Assembly: GCA_030627005.1 (NCBI GenBank)
Contig: DAOUSW010000002.1
Location: forward strand, 1-64,000
DNA: 64,000 bases
Direction: 5' to 3'
Source: MTP4 sp9310u
GTDB lineage: Archaea; Halobacteriota; Methanosarcinia; Methanosarcinales; Methanosarcinaceae
The position numbers and the translations under genes were made by a program. Positions 53,179 to 62,050 of this stretch are shown here, one piece after another. The stretch's first letter is position 1; every line of letters starts with the position of its first letter. The notes under the pieces are model-generated. The model was given only the letters and a program-made list of their open reading frames with translations. It did no database searches and was not told the origin of the DNA.

Positions 53179-53544
53179 ATGACATTCCAGACGGAATTTG
53201 AATTTACCCTTCCCAAAGGTTATGTGGACGGCGAAGGGAACCTCCATAAAAAAGGAATCATGCGGCTTGCAACGGCAGCTGATGAGATCCTTCCCCTGAA
53301 AGACCCGCGGGTTCAGGGAAATCCTGCTTACCTGACCGTAATCCTGCTCTCCAGGGTTATAACCCGGCTCGGGGACTTGCAGGTCATCAGTACTAAAGTG
53401 GTCGAGAGTCTTTTTGCCTCGGACCTTGCCTACCTGCAGGACTTTTACGGCAGGATCAACGAAGACGGCTCCCCGGAAATAAGGACGGTCTGCCCGAAGT
53501 GCGGGTACCATTTCGAGGTGGAAGAAACTTCCCCGGGGGAATAA
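53179..53544 (+). CDS. eCIS tail-assembly-like protein with Cys pair
   Basis: 121 residues: FEFTLPKGYVDGEGNLHKKG, IMRLATAADEILPLKDPRVQ, AYLTVILLSRVITRLGDL, then CPKCGYHFEVEE at the end. This matches the small assembly-chaperone-like proteins lying between tube genes in many eCIS loci. The start has GGAGATG upstream. Its end overlaps the next frame. Confidence 0.75.
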   Translation: MTFQTEFEFTLPKGYVDGEGNLHKKGIMRLATAADEILPLKDPRVQGNPAYLTVILLSRVITRLGDLQVISTKVVESLFASDLAYLQDFYGRINEDGSPEIRTVCPKCGYHFEVEETSPGE

Positions 53545-53723
53545 GGGGCTACCCCCTTGACAGAATTTACGAGGAGGTAGCCTTCATCGCCTACTACTTC
53601 CACTGGGCTTATGAAGAAATCATGAACCTGGAACACAGGGAGAGGCAGCGCTGGTGTGAGGAAATTTCCAGGATCGATAAGAGCCTGAGCGGAGAGAAAC
53701 AGCGTAGCATTCTGGAAGTGTGA
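53499..53723 (+). CDS. eCIS DUF6760 protein
   Basis: A 74-codon frame beginning with GTG inside the preceding gene. The conserved part is GGIRGYPLDRIYEEVAFIAY then FHWAYEEIMNLEHRERQRW, typical of short DUF6760 proteins of eCIS loci. The real start may be nearer GGIRGY, after the upstream stop region; no ATG is available, so it is probably translated by coupling. Function unknown. Confidence 0.7.
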   Translation: MRVPFRGGRNFPGGIRGYPLDRIYEEVAFIAYYFHWAYEEIMNLEHRERQRWCEEISRIDKSLSGEKQRSILEV

Positions 53724-53817
53724 CAGTTACGAACATAAAGCGAATATGATCACAGGCCAGGGATGAACAGAATAACGATGAAAAGGATAGAGATGGAAAA
53801 GAGAGGGTGATATATCA

Positions 53818-54252
53818 GTGCCAGATCCGCGAAATGACCCCTATCTTTCGTTCAGGTTCCGGGTCGAAGTTGGGAGCCTCGTCGTTGCCAATGATTCTGA
53901 AGTGAGTGGACTTCAAATGGAAGTTGAAACCGAAACCTATGAAGAAGGCGGGGTAAACGATTTCATACACAATTTTCCGAAGAGGACTAAATACCAGCCC
54001 CTGGTCCTGAAAAGAGGGATTACTGACCTCGAGGACTTGTGGAGCTGGCACAAAGACGTGAGGGCAGGGACGATTGAGCGGAAAAATGTAGCAGTCATCC
54101 TGATGGATTCCACTCAGGATGACAAATGGCGCTGGGATTTCAAGGGAGCTTATCCGGTAAAATGGACCGGGCCCGAGCTAAAAGCCGACAGCAATACCAT
54201 AGCCTTCGAAAGCATCGAACTCGTTCACCAGGGAATCATCGACTCGCAGTAA
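53818..54252 (+). CDS. eCIS inner tube protein 2 (Afp5-like)
   Basis: 144 residues from GTG (GAGAGGGTGAT upstream). gp19-like: PYLSFRFRVEVGSLVVANDS, EVSGLQMEVETETYEEGGVN, LVLKRGITDLEDLWSWHKDV and FESIELVHQG. In Afp-type particles the second tube paralogue forms the baseplate-proximal ring that joins tube and spike. Confidence 0.9.
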   Translation: MPDPRNDPYLSFRFRVEVGSLVVANDSEVSGLQMEVETETYEEGGVNDFIHNFPKRTKYQPLVLKRGITDLEDLWSWHKDVRAGTIERKNVAVILMDSTQDDKWRWDFKGAYPVKWTGPELKADSNTIAFESIELVHQGIIDSQ

Positions 54253-54299
54253 AAATCTTGATGAGATCCTGATAAATTATAGAAAACAGGTGAAGCCGT

Positions 54300-56885
54300 A
54301 TGATTTCCTTTCACAACCCAAAATTTCATGAAAAAATACTGAAAAAATACGGCCGAAAAATAAGGAAATCAGATTTTCCAAACCTGTTTTTCAAGCAAAA
54401 CGTCAAATCATCAGTTCCTGAAAAGAGCCATGTTTTCATCCGAATCAATTTAAATTTTCACAATACCTTATTCCAGAAGAATTCTCCCATAAGCTCCCCG
54501 AAAGAAAAACAGCAGGGAAATCCAGTCATTCCATTCAAACTCAGCTACCCTGATTTAAAAAAACCCGACCTTACACATGAAAAACCAGCATCATGTAGCC
54601 TTAAATCAGGCAGCTTTGAACCCGGAGATCTCACACATCAGCTCATCAACCCTGAATTAACAACTTATAACCTTACACTCCTTAAACTCATCAACCCCGA
54701 ATTAACAACCCATAACCTTCAACACGCTAACCCTGGCTCTCTCAAGCCAATAACCCCTGAATTCATATCAAGTAAACTTGCACCTGCTAACTTTGCATCC
54801 ACTACCCTCACATTTCTTAAACTCATCAACCCTGAATTAACTACCTATAACCTTGCCCCTGCTAATCCCATATTTACAAACCTCACACCCCTCAAGCTTA
54901 CCTCCTCTGGAAAAAATAGCAGGGTACCCACATCCGAAAAGGGAAACAAAATCCAGAATCCGTGGAGCTGCAAGAACCTTTTTTCGAGTGGGAACAGTTC
55001 ATTCTTCATATATTCAAACCCGCCCTCTGTCCCTGAAATTAGCACCCAAAAACCCCATCCAGGCACCGATTCCCCGGGTCAGTCCCTGCTTACAGTCCTT
55101 GCAGAAAGCGGTCTTTCCCGGAAAATCCACAATGAAGTCCTGAGAAGGATCAAAGAGCCAAACCTTTCAGGCAAGGACGTCTTATTCAGCAGAGACATCC
55201 CCACAAAAAGACTCGGCTCCGGAACTACAGGACCCTGGTTTTCCGCAGAGGTAGGGAGACCGACCAGCTGGTCTTTTCCCCCCGAACACCTGAACAGGAT
55301 AATGCCGGTAAGAAAAACGAAGGCTGAAAACAGCCAGATAAGAAAACATACAGGCCTGAAAAGACCGAACATTCCGGAACAGAGCTTCAGAGAGGCAGGC
55401 TTTAAGAGATTAAGCCTGAAAACCCTTGAACAGGAAAAATCAGGCAAAGAAAAATCAGTTCAAAAGGAATTGAAGCTTGAAAAATGGATAAGGGAAGAAT
55501 TGAGCCAGAATAAACTTTCCGAAAGGACAATTCAGATAAGAACCAACCGAACAGAAGTCCAAAAAGAAATCCAGAAAGATGTAAATCGACAGCTAATCCG
55601 GGAAAAGCAGAATCTAAGAGAAACAAAGGAAAAACAGGATCTAAGAGAAATAAGGAAAAAGCAGAGTCTTAAGGAAATAATCGATTATGGAGAGGTTCCT
55701 AAGATGAGTTCTTCTAATCCGGTTCAATTCCTGATCCGGAATTTCCTGGAAAGAACTTCCCTTTTACCCTATCAAGAATATTCAACAAATCCTGAAAGTA
55801 GTATAGCCCGTAACAACGTACCTGAACAGAAGACAGGCTTATTCCCATTTTCTAAAAAAGGAAGCAGACAGATACTTCCGGCAGGTGGAATATTTCCAGT
55901 AAAAGGGGCAGTCCCCGAAAAAACGCTCCCACGAAGCTTCAGTAAAGGTCTATTTATTTTACGGAAATCCCTTTTACAGGGAGACATGCCGGGCGTCCCC
56001 GGAATTTACAAACTGATAAGGTCCGAACTGTTTACCCCTATCAAAAGTCCGCTGTTAATAAGCAAGAACGGAATCCCAGGTGCCAGAGCTGCCAGCCATA
56101 AGTCTGCAAGCACAGCAGCAGTTCATAAGAGATCTACAGGCTACAACAGGTCTGAAAGGATATTCCCGGAATTCACAAGCAACATTTTCCGGCAGTATCC
56201 ACAGCCTCACACTGAGAGAGGGCCTGGAATTTTCGAAAAAATTCTCACCTCCTCAATTGAGAAGCAAACCGGAAACCTGCATTCCATACTGGAATTGAAT
56301 TCCTTTTTTAAGCCAGGACCTGAGAGCCCCGGGCTTATGGAAGCTCGTTCTTTTAATTGGCTAATAACCATCACACATAACATAGCAACGGCTTCTCAAC
56401 TTAATCAAGAGGCTATCCGCATTCCGGGCAGCAAAGCGGCTTTTAAACTTAATCACCTAATGACCCGCACCAGGGGCAGCAAAGTAGCTTTTCAACCTGA
56501 TGTACAGGAGACACATAAGCCCGGAAATGCGGTTTTCGCTCCAGGTAATCAACCGGCAATTAAGACAGCGAACAGGGAACTAATTCATGTATTCAATAGA
56601 CTGGGAAACCTGTTAGCCAGTAATAAATCGACTTACACAACCGGCACATATACAATTAATTCTCCTGCAGACATTACAAGAGAAAAAAATACCCTTTCCG
56701 ACAGGTTTCTCACCTACATGCCTCTCACCGACGGACCTGGCTCCAGAACATATTTAAGCTCAAGGCAGTCCCGATACCCGCCAGTACAGCAATGCTTGAA
56801 GGCCGGGACACGTCCTACTTTCCTAAAATGCCGGTGCTTTTGGCATACAATAGTACAGCAACTTACACACCTGAACAGCCAGTAG
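54300..56885 (+). CDS. Very large low-complexity eCIS protein, part 1
   Basis: 861 codons. Mostly disordered: the first third is made of Asn/Leu/Thr repeats (PELTTYNL, LKLINPELTTHNL), the middle has charged helical runs (ELSQNKLSERTIQIRTNRTE; EKQNLRETKEKQDLREIRKK) and the rest is basic, Ser/Pro-rich. No known domain. It occupies the place of the protein between tube 2 and LysM in eCIS loci. Its last 31 codons overlap a second long frame, and the change of frame near 56740-56790 suggests one continuous protein broken by a one-base shift. Confidence 0.6.
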   Translation: MISFHNPKFHEKILKKYGRKIRKSDFPNLFFKQNVKSSVPEKSHVFIRINLNFHNTLFQKNSPISSPKEKQQGNPVIPFKLSYPDLKKPDLTHEKPASCSLKSGSFEPGDLTHQLINPELTTYNLTLLKLINPELTTHNLQHANPGSLKPITPEFISSKLAPANFASTTLTFLKLINPELTTYNLAPANPIFTNLTPLKLTSSGKNSRVPTSEKGNKIQNPWSCKNLFSSGNSSFFIYSNPPSVPEISTQKPHPGTDSPGQSLLTVLAESGLSRKIHNEVLRRIKEPNLSGKDVLFSRDIPTKRLGSGTTGPWFSAEVGRPTSWSFPPEHLNRIMPVRKTKAENSQIRKHTGLKRPNIPEQSFREAGFKRLSLKTLEQEKSGKEKSVQKELKLEKWIREELSQNKLSERTIQIRTNRTEVQKEIQKDVNRQLIREKQNLRETKEKQDLREIRKKQSLKEIIDYGEVPKMSSSNPVQFLIRNFLERTSLLPYQEYSTNPESSIARNNVPEQKTGLFPFSKKGSRQILPAGGIFPVKGAVPEKTLPRSFSKGLFILRKSLLQGDMPGVPGIYKLIRSELFTPIKSPLLISKNGIPGARAASHKSASTAAVHKRSTGYNRSERIFPEFTSNIFRQYPQPHTERGPGIFEKILTSSIEKQTGNLHSILELNSFFKPGPESPGLMEARSFNWLITITHNIATASQLNQEAIRIPGSKAAFKLNHLMTRTRGSKVAFQPDVQETHKPGNAVFAPGNQPAIKTANRELIHVFNRLGNLLASNKSTYTTGTYTINSPADITREKNTLSDRFLTYMPLTDGPGSRTYLSSRQSRYPPVQQCLKAGTRPTFLKCRCFWHTIVQQLTHLNSQ

Positions 56886-58261
56886 TTCAGGTACCCGTTG
56901 GTATAAAAGCCCCCATATTCAATAACCCCGTGACCCTGAAACCCAACATGACAGAAGGATACACACTTAACTACTCAACGGACAATGCAACCGGCATTAA
57001 GGAAGTTTATGCACACATGTACCCGGCCGCCCGGGTACTCGGTTATGCGAAAACCTGTACATTATCCAATTCAGCTATACACCCTGCAGTCCGGAAGCCC
57101 GCCAGCAAAGTTACTCCTGAAACCGATAATCCGACAGCCGATAATCAGGCAAACAATTATCTGGCAAACAATTATCCGACAACTAATTACCTGACAACCA
57201 ATTATCCGACGGCTGATTATTGTACGGCCCATAATCAAAAAGGTCTGAAAAGAGAACAACAAAATCCTTTCCAGATAACCAGGCTTCATGCCGTACTTAA
57301 GCAGCCTGCTTTCCTAAAACCCCTTACAACAACTGCTTACACACTCAAGCACCCCATAAACACGCTTTCCGGCAGTACGGAAAACTTCACATCCGGTGAA
57401 ACTGCAACCCCGACGTCCGGCAGGAAGGAAGCGCATACAGTTAAACCCCCGGGAAACCACACACACCCTATTACATCAATTTACACATTTATGCATCCGG
57501 TTGCCAGGGCATTCAATTATGTGGAAACCCATCCACATAGCCACCCTGTATTTATGGCATTCAATTACACTACAAACTATCCCTTAAACTATTCTGCAGC
57601 CCGGACACATGACCTGAAGGCAGGTACGATTAATTATCCGGCAATATACAATTATACTCAGAGGACAGCCAGGTACTCCCTTAAACTCTTAAATAAGTAT
57701 CATTCAGAAAAAAAGACCGGTCCGGAAGTTCCCCTTCTATCGCTTTCCTTCTCGAGAAGGGGAACTTCCACACCTCTCCCTGATATCGGCTTTTTGGAAC
57801 ATTCCGGTACCTTATATCCCCCTTCAGAGACGGATACAACTGCAGCCCCTTCATACTTCATAACTTTAATCAAGCCGCACAACCCGGTTCAGGAAGGCAG
57901 ACTTTCTTCAAGCAGACTCTCCTCAAACGGAATTTTCCCAAGCAGAATATCCTCAGATATGTTTTCTTCAAATAAAATTTCATCAGGCAAACCCTTCAAT
58001 TCTTCGGTTCCCTTGCTATCAGGGAAGGACCACAAGCCCTCCGGACAAAAAGCCATCCGCGGAAGCCTCTGGATAAACAAAAATATGGAAGCTTACCCGG
58101 GAATCCGGAAACTGCAGCAAATTTCCTCCGCTCTTATCCTTTCAGCCAGGCCCAAAAGCGTAGTGGAAAAGGTATGTACAGGATTGATTTCTGCCCCTGC
58201 ACCACGGAAAATGTCAGAATGGAGGGGGGGAAATTTCCAAAGGGCTGTTATTCAGGTTTAA
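56792..58261 (+). CDS. Very large low-complexity eCIS protein, part 2
   Basis: 489 codons from an internal ATG; its frame is open further upstream. Low complexity again, with an Asn/Tyr/Thr tandem section (NNYPTTNYLTTNYPTADY) and Ser-rich tail (RLSSSRLSSNGIFPSRISS type). It ends soon after a G7 run at 58224-58230; one base more or less there would join it to the conserved C-terminal piece at 58314. Best read as the middle of a single giant protein. Confidence 0.5.
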   Translation: MLEGRDTSYFPKMPVLLAYNSTATYTPEQPVVQVPVGIKAPIFNNPVTLKPNMTEGYTLNYSTDNATGIKEVYAHMYPAARVLGYAKTCTLSNSAIHPAVRKPASKVTPETDNPTADNQANNYLANNYPTTNYLTTNYPTADYCTAHNQKGLKREQQNPFQITRLHAVLKQPAFLKPLTTTAYTLKHPINTLSGSTENFTSGETATPTSGRKEAHTVKPPGNHTHPITSIYTFMHPVARAFNYVETHPHSHPVFMAFNYTTNYPLNYSAARTHDLKAGTINYPAIYNYTQRTARYSLKLLNKYHSEKKTGPEVPLLSLSFSRRGTSTPLPDIGFLEHSGTLYPPSETDTTAAPSYFITLIKPHNPVQEGRLSSSRLSSNGIFPSRISSDMFSSNKISSGKPFNSSVPLLSGKDHKPSGQKAIRGSLWINKNMEAYPGIRKLQQISSALILSARPKSVVEKVCTGLISAPAPRKMSEWRGGNFQRAVIQV

Positions 58262-58313
58262 GGGTCTTCCGGGCTCCGGAAAGACAGCAAAATCCCACCC
58301 GTATCCCGGGCAA

Positions 58314-58673
58314 GTGAGTGCCAACTTCACTTTTTCCGGGGTAGGAGAGGCAGGCAAGAATCCCGGGACTGCCGGCTTTGGGGCTTCCGGGAAAGAAAGG
58401 TCTGAACTGATGCACGCAGGAGGAAGTATTCACAAAACCGGCAGACAGGAACTTGTCTACGGGAAACAGGAAACCCTGACGGAGGAAGTAGAACAAATTA
58501 AGAAAGTTGTTTTCGAAACGAAGGAAGCCGTAGCTGACCACTTTGAATCCCATTTGCCTCAGGCGGCAGGAAAAACCGGGCAGGTTACGGACGTTGAGCA
58601 CATGTCTGAAAAAATTATGCGGATGATAGAACGCAGACTGAAAATCGAAGTTGAAAGGAGGGGAATCTTCTGA
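58314..58673 (+). CDS. C-terminal conserved part of the low-complexity eCIS protein
   Basis: 119 codons from GTG; the frame is open upstream to before the G7 run (KGLLFRFKGLPGSGKTAKSH). The C-terminus is the recognisable part: VEQIKKVVFETKEAVADHFE, then MSEKIMRMIERRLKIEVERR, the helical end seen in proteins encoded just before LysM in eCIS loci. Whether it is made alone or as the tail of the giant protein is open. Its stop overlaps the start of the LysM gene. Confidence 0.6.
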   Translation: MSANFTFSGVGEAGKNPGTAGFGASGKERSELMHAGGSIHKTGRQELVYGKQETLTEEVEQIKKVVFETKEAVADHFESHLPQAAGKTGQVTDVEHMSEKIMRMIERRLKIEVERRGIF

Positions 58674-59314
58674 CAGAACTTGAGACAAAAACCGGGTTTA
58701 TCGAGGTCCTGGAAGGAACTAAGAAAGATACAAAGATAGAGATCCTTTACTATCCTACCGAATACAGCCTGGAAAAGAGCGTCTCATACTCGGAAGCAAA
58801 AAAACCCGGGCTTGAAGCCCCTTACCTCGAGTACACCGGGGGTAATGCCGGAAGCCTTTCAATCGAACTTTTTTATGATACATACGAGTACGGGACGGAT
58901 GTGAGGGACTATACGGACAAGGTATCGGACCTCATGAAAATAGACACCGAAATCCATGCTCCTCCTCCGTTAAAATTCATCTGGGCCATGGAAAAGCGGG
59001 AACCTTTCATCTGCGTGCTGGAAAGTGTTACTAAAAAGTTTACTATGTTCCTGCAGGACGGAACTCCTGTCAGGGCCAGGCTCACCTTAAAGCTCAAAGA
59101 ATTTAAAATGAAACTTAACGAGCGTGAAAAAACCCTCCAGTCCCCCGACAAAACCAAAGTCCGCGTCACACAACGGGGAGACAGCCTCTGGCTGATTGCA
59201 AGCAGGGTCTACGGAAATGCCACCCTCTGGAGACCGATTGCTGACCGAAACGGGATCAAGAACCCGCGGTTTCTTGAACCTGGAACCGAACTGATAATTC
59301 CTCCGCTGGAGTGA
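58670..59314 (+). CDS. eCIS LysM baseplate protein (Afp7-like), CTG start
   Basis: 214 residues. The homologous N-terminus (FIEVLEGTKKDTKIEILYYP, TEYSLEKSVSYSEA, LSIELFYDTYEYGTDVRDYT) begins at 58670, but the only initiation codon there is CTG, overlapping the previous stop (CTGA) and 8 bases after a strong AGGAGG. The first ATG/GTG/TTG in frame is GTG 58901, which would delete a third of the protein. LysM is at the C-terminus (VTQRGDSLWLIASRVYGNAT, FLEPGTELIIPP). It links spike and baseplate in Afp-type particles. Confidence 0.85.
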   Translation: MTELETKTGFIEVLEGTKKDTKIEILYYPTEYSLEKSVSYSEAKKPGLEAPYLEYTGGNAGSLSIELFYDTYEYGTDVRDYTDKVSDLMKIDTEIHAPPPLKFIWAMEKREPFICVLESVTKKFTMFLQDGTPVRARLTLKLKEFKMKLNEREKTLQSPDKTKVRVTQRGDSLWLIASRVYGNATLWRPIADRNGIKNPRFLEPGTELIIPPLE

Positions 59315-59320
59315 GAGAAC

Positions 59321-60394
59321 ATGGCAGAAGGCGAAGATTCAGCCCCGGAACTTCCTTCCATTGAAGTCGAGCTGGTGGACAAAAGCGAAAAGCTCCCGGA
59401 CGAAGACGTAATCCACCTGGAAATCGAAGAAGACCTCGAAGAGCCGGGCATGTTCAGGATTTCCCTCAACGATGTCATGGACCAGAAGACGCAAAACCCC
59501 AGGTGGTCCGAAGAAACCGGCATACAGCCCGGAAACAAGGTCAAAATTACTATAGGTTTTGTTTCCGACTCCGACAATAAAACCCTCTCGTTTATCGGCC
59601 TGATCAAGTCCATCGGGATACAGGGGGGAGGCGCAAGCGGGGCGTCCCTGGAACTGTGGGGATACGACCTGGCCTACGACCTGAAGAAAAAGGACACTGC
59701 CGGCTTCATATATAACGACAAGAAATATTCGGAAATCGTAACCGAACTTGCAGGAAATAGCAAGCTGAAAACCGACAAGATCGAAACAAGCACGCTTACT
59801 TATGAAAACATCACAAGGTATCCGGGAGAAAGCGACTTTGCTTTTTTGAAAAAAATGTCAGGAGAAATAGGGTTTGAGTCCTTTGTCCAGGAAGAGTCCC
59901 TCTATTTCCGCAAACCGAAGGATACTACAAAAGGAAAAATCACATTTGGAAAGGACGATATCATCAGCTTCTCTCCCACGATGAGCACTGCGGCTGTGGT
60001 AAGCGAGCTGACAGTAAACTCCTGGGATGTGAAGAAGAAGGAGATGATCACAGGGAAGGCTACCCTGGACGATATCAAAAGCGGAGTAGGGATCAAGGAG
60101 TTTGCAACTGCCGCTAAAAAGTTCAAAGATGTTAAGCTGACCATGGGAGACAGGGTCTTAAGGAGTGCAGAGGAGGCAAAAAATGTGGCTGTTGTCGAAT
60201 TGAAGAGGAGAAACCAGGGCTTCATCGAAGCCGGGCTGGAATGCAAGGGAAACCCGGAACTGCGTCCCGGGATGACAGTAAACGTCGAAGAGATGGGAGA
60301 AAGCTTCAACGGCGTATACTACATAGAACGGGCAACCCATACGATAGGGGCAAACGGGTACACCACAACCCTCGGTCTCAGGGGGTGTCTTTGA
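59321..60394 (+). CDS. eCIS spike protein, gpD/VgrG-N-like (Afp8 N-terminal part)
   Basis: 357 residues of the phage late-control D family: PSIEVELVDKSEKLPDEDVI, KVKITIGFVSDSDNKTLSFI, LELWGYDLAYDLKKKDTAGF, ENITRYPGESDFAFLKKMSG and the GVYYIERATHTIGANGY end. Forms the trimeric hub below the tube. Only six bases separate it from the LysM stop. Its TGA overlaps the ATG of the next gene (TGATG). Confidence 0.9.
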   Translation: MAEGEDSAPELPSIEVELVDKSEKLPDEDVIHLEIEEDLEEPGMFRISLNDVMDQKTQNPRWSEETGIQPGNKVKITIGFVSDSDNKTLSFIGLIKSIGIQGGGASGASLELWGYDLAYDLKKKDTAGFIYNDKKYSEIVTELAGNSKLKTDKIETSTLTYENITRYPGESDFAFLKKMSGEIGFESFVQEESLYFRKPKDTTKGKITFGKDDIISFSPTMSTAAVVSELTVNSWDVKKKEMITGKATLDDIKSGVGIKEFATAAKKFKDVKLTMGDRVLRSAEEAKNVAVVELKRRNQGFIEAGLECKGNPELRPGMTVNVEEMGESFNGVYYIERATHTIGANGYTTTLGLRGCL

Positions 60395-61032
60395 TGGGCC
60401 TGGGGGAATTCCTCAACCTCGGCGGAGACGGCAGCCCGCGCATTTTCGGAGTTGTAGTTGCTCTTGTAACCGATAATAAGGACGAGGAGGAACAGGGCAG
60501 GGTCAAGATAAAATTTCCCTGGATGGGGGATGAAGCCGGGGAAGCCTGGGCAAGGCTTGCCACCCTTATGGGCGGAAAAGACCGGGGAATGGTCTTTTAC
60601 CCGGAAGTGGACGACGAGGTCCTTGTGGTGTTCGAGCAGGGGAACATAAATTACCCTTACGTAATCGGGGCTCTCTGGAACGGAAAAGATAAGCCTCCGG
60701 AAAAGAACAGTGACGGGAAAAATAACATCAAGATGATCAAATCCCGGAGCGGGCACACGATAATAATCGATGACAAGGAAGGAAAAGAAAAAATTGAGAT
60801 CATAGACAAGAGCAAGAAAAATAAAATCTGCATCGATTCCTCCAAGAAAAAAATTTCAATGGAGTGCGAAGGAGACATCGAGCTCTCTGCGGCCAAAGGG
60901 AAAGTTTCCATCAAAGCCAAGGAAATTGAAATAAAATCTTCAAGCTCGGCAAAAATCGAAGCTTCCGCCGGGATGGACCTGAAGGCTTCAGGCATTATGA
61001 AAATCAAAGGCTCAATGGTGAACATCAACTGA
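60394..61032 (+). CDS. eCIS spike protein, gpV/gp5-like (Afp8 C-terminal part)
   Basis: 212 residues from ATG 60394, overlapping the previous stop; a longer frame to 60241 is not supported. An OB-fold (PRIFGVVVALVTDNKDEEEQ, GRVKIKFPWMGDEAGEAWAR, DEVLVVFEQGN, YVIGALWNGKDKPP) is followed by a beta-helix-like repeat tail (DIELSAAKGKVSIKAKEIEI, MDLKASGIMKIKGS). Afp8 relatives are often one fused protein; here hub and needle are split into two genes. Confidence 0.9.
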   Translation: MGLGEFLNLGGDGSPRIFGVVVALVTDNKDEEEQGRVKIKFPWMGDEAGEAWARLATLMGGKDRGMVFYPEVDDEVLVVFEQGNINYPYVIGALWNGKDKPPEKNSDGKNNIKMIKSRSGHTIIIDDKEGKEKIEIIDKSKKNKICIDSSKKKISMECEGDIELSAAKGKVSIKAKEIEIKSSSSAKIEASAGMDLKASGIMKIKGSMVNIN

Positions 61033-61106
61033 ACGTCAACAAAGCTCAAAAAACCAAATAAGTCATAATAATCCAGAAGTGAATCAAAAAAGCAGGAGTT
61101 AGAAAG

Positions 61107-61499
61107 ATGGGAATGCCAGCAGCCAAACAGGGAGACAAAATTGTTGCAACTGATATCCATATCGTTATGATCCCTTCTCCCACGGGACAGGTCCCGACCC
61201 CACTTCCCCACCCGTTCAACGGGACCATAGACGGCAGCCTCAGCCAGGACGTGAAGATCATGGGAAAGCCAGCAGCAACGGCTAATTCCACTGCAACAAA
61301 CAACCCCGCCCATATCCCCCAGGGAGGGCAGTTCCAGAAGCAGCCTACTAATAAAGCCACGATCATGATGGGGAGCCCTACCGTGAAAATCAACGGAAAA
61401 ATGGCTGCAAGGAACGGGGATACGGCCCTTACCTGTAACGACCCTTCGGACCTGCCGGTAGGAAAAGTAATCGCAACCGGCACGGTATCTATCGGGTGA
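61107..61499 (+). CDS. eCIS PAAR-like spike tip (Afp10-like)
   Basis: 130 residues: MPAAKQGDKIVATDIHIVMI, HPFNGTIDGSLSQDVKIMGK PAATANS, then VKINGKMAARNGDTALTCND. Gly/Pro/Ala-punctuated PAAR-like repeats form the sharpened tip that sits on the needle. GGAG lies before the ATG. 74 bases after the needle gene. Confidence 0.85.
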   Translation: MGMPAAKQGDKIVATDIHIVMIPSPTGQVPTPLPHPFNGTIDGSLSQDVKIMGKPAATANSTATNNPAHIPQGGQFQKQPTNKATIMMGSPTVKINGKMAARNGDTALTCNDPSDLPVGKVIATGTVSIG

Positions 61500-61505
61500 A
61501 GACTG

Positions 61506-61901
61506 ATGAAAAGGGAATTTCTCGGGACCGGCTGGAAGTACCCGGTAACTGTGGAAGCTGACGGGAGTGTTTCAAGCTCCAGCTACGACGAAAACATCCG
61601 GGAGTCTATCCTGATTATCCTGGGGACCGCCAAAGGAGAACGCTTGATGCGCCCGGAATTCGGCTGCTCCATACATGACTATGCTTACGGGACGATGGAC
61701 ACGCTTACGCGCCGGATGATCGAAAACGCCGTGTACGAAGCCCTTGTGGACTGGGAGCCTCGCATTGAGGTGAATGAGATCAAAACTCTCACGGAAAAAG
61801 CCTCGGAGGGGAAACTTCTGATAAGCGTCGACTACAAGGTACGGAGGAGCAATACCCAGGTCAACCTTGTCTATCCGTTTTACCTGAAAGAAGGAGCCTG
61901 A
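61506..61901 (+). CDS. eCIS baseplate gp25/gpW-like protein (Afp9-like)
   Basis: 131 residues with the gp25 signature: NIRESILIILGTAKGERLMR, PEFGCSIHDYAYG, MIENAVYEALVDWEPRIEVN. A baseplate wedge/sheath-initiator component. Follows the PAAR gene by six bases. Confidence 0.92.
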   Translation: MKREFLGTGWKYPVTVEADGSVSSSSYDENIRESILIILGTAKGERLMRPEFGCSIHDYAYGTMDTLTRRMIENAVYEALVDWEPRIEVNEIKTLTEKASEGKLLISVDYKVRRSNTQVNLVYPFYLKEGA

Positions 61902-62050
61902 ACGGATAAGCTCAAACAGGCTGGATGAGCAGAACATGAAAAAATGAAACAAAATTGAACAGCGGATCTGATTCCGGTCGAAGGGTATGAACCCGACCGG
62001 ATAATCTGAGATCTTGCCCATTCCGCAGTGAAGGAAAAAGGAGAAACACG

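Noticed and set aside
60241..60393. N-terminal extension of the gpV-like gene
   Set aside because: The extension lies within the gpD-like gene in another frame; the ATG at 60394 overlaps the stop as is normal for coupled genes.
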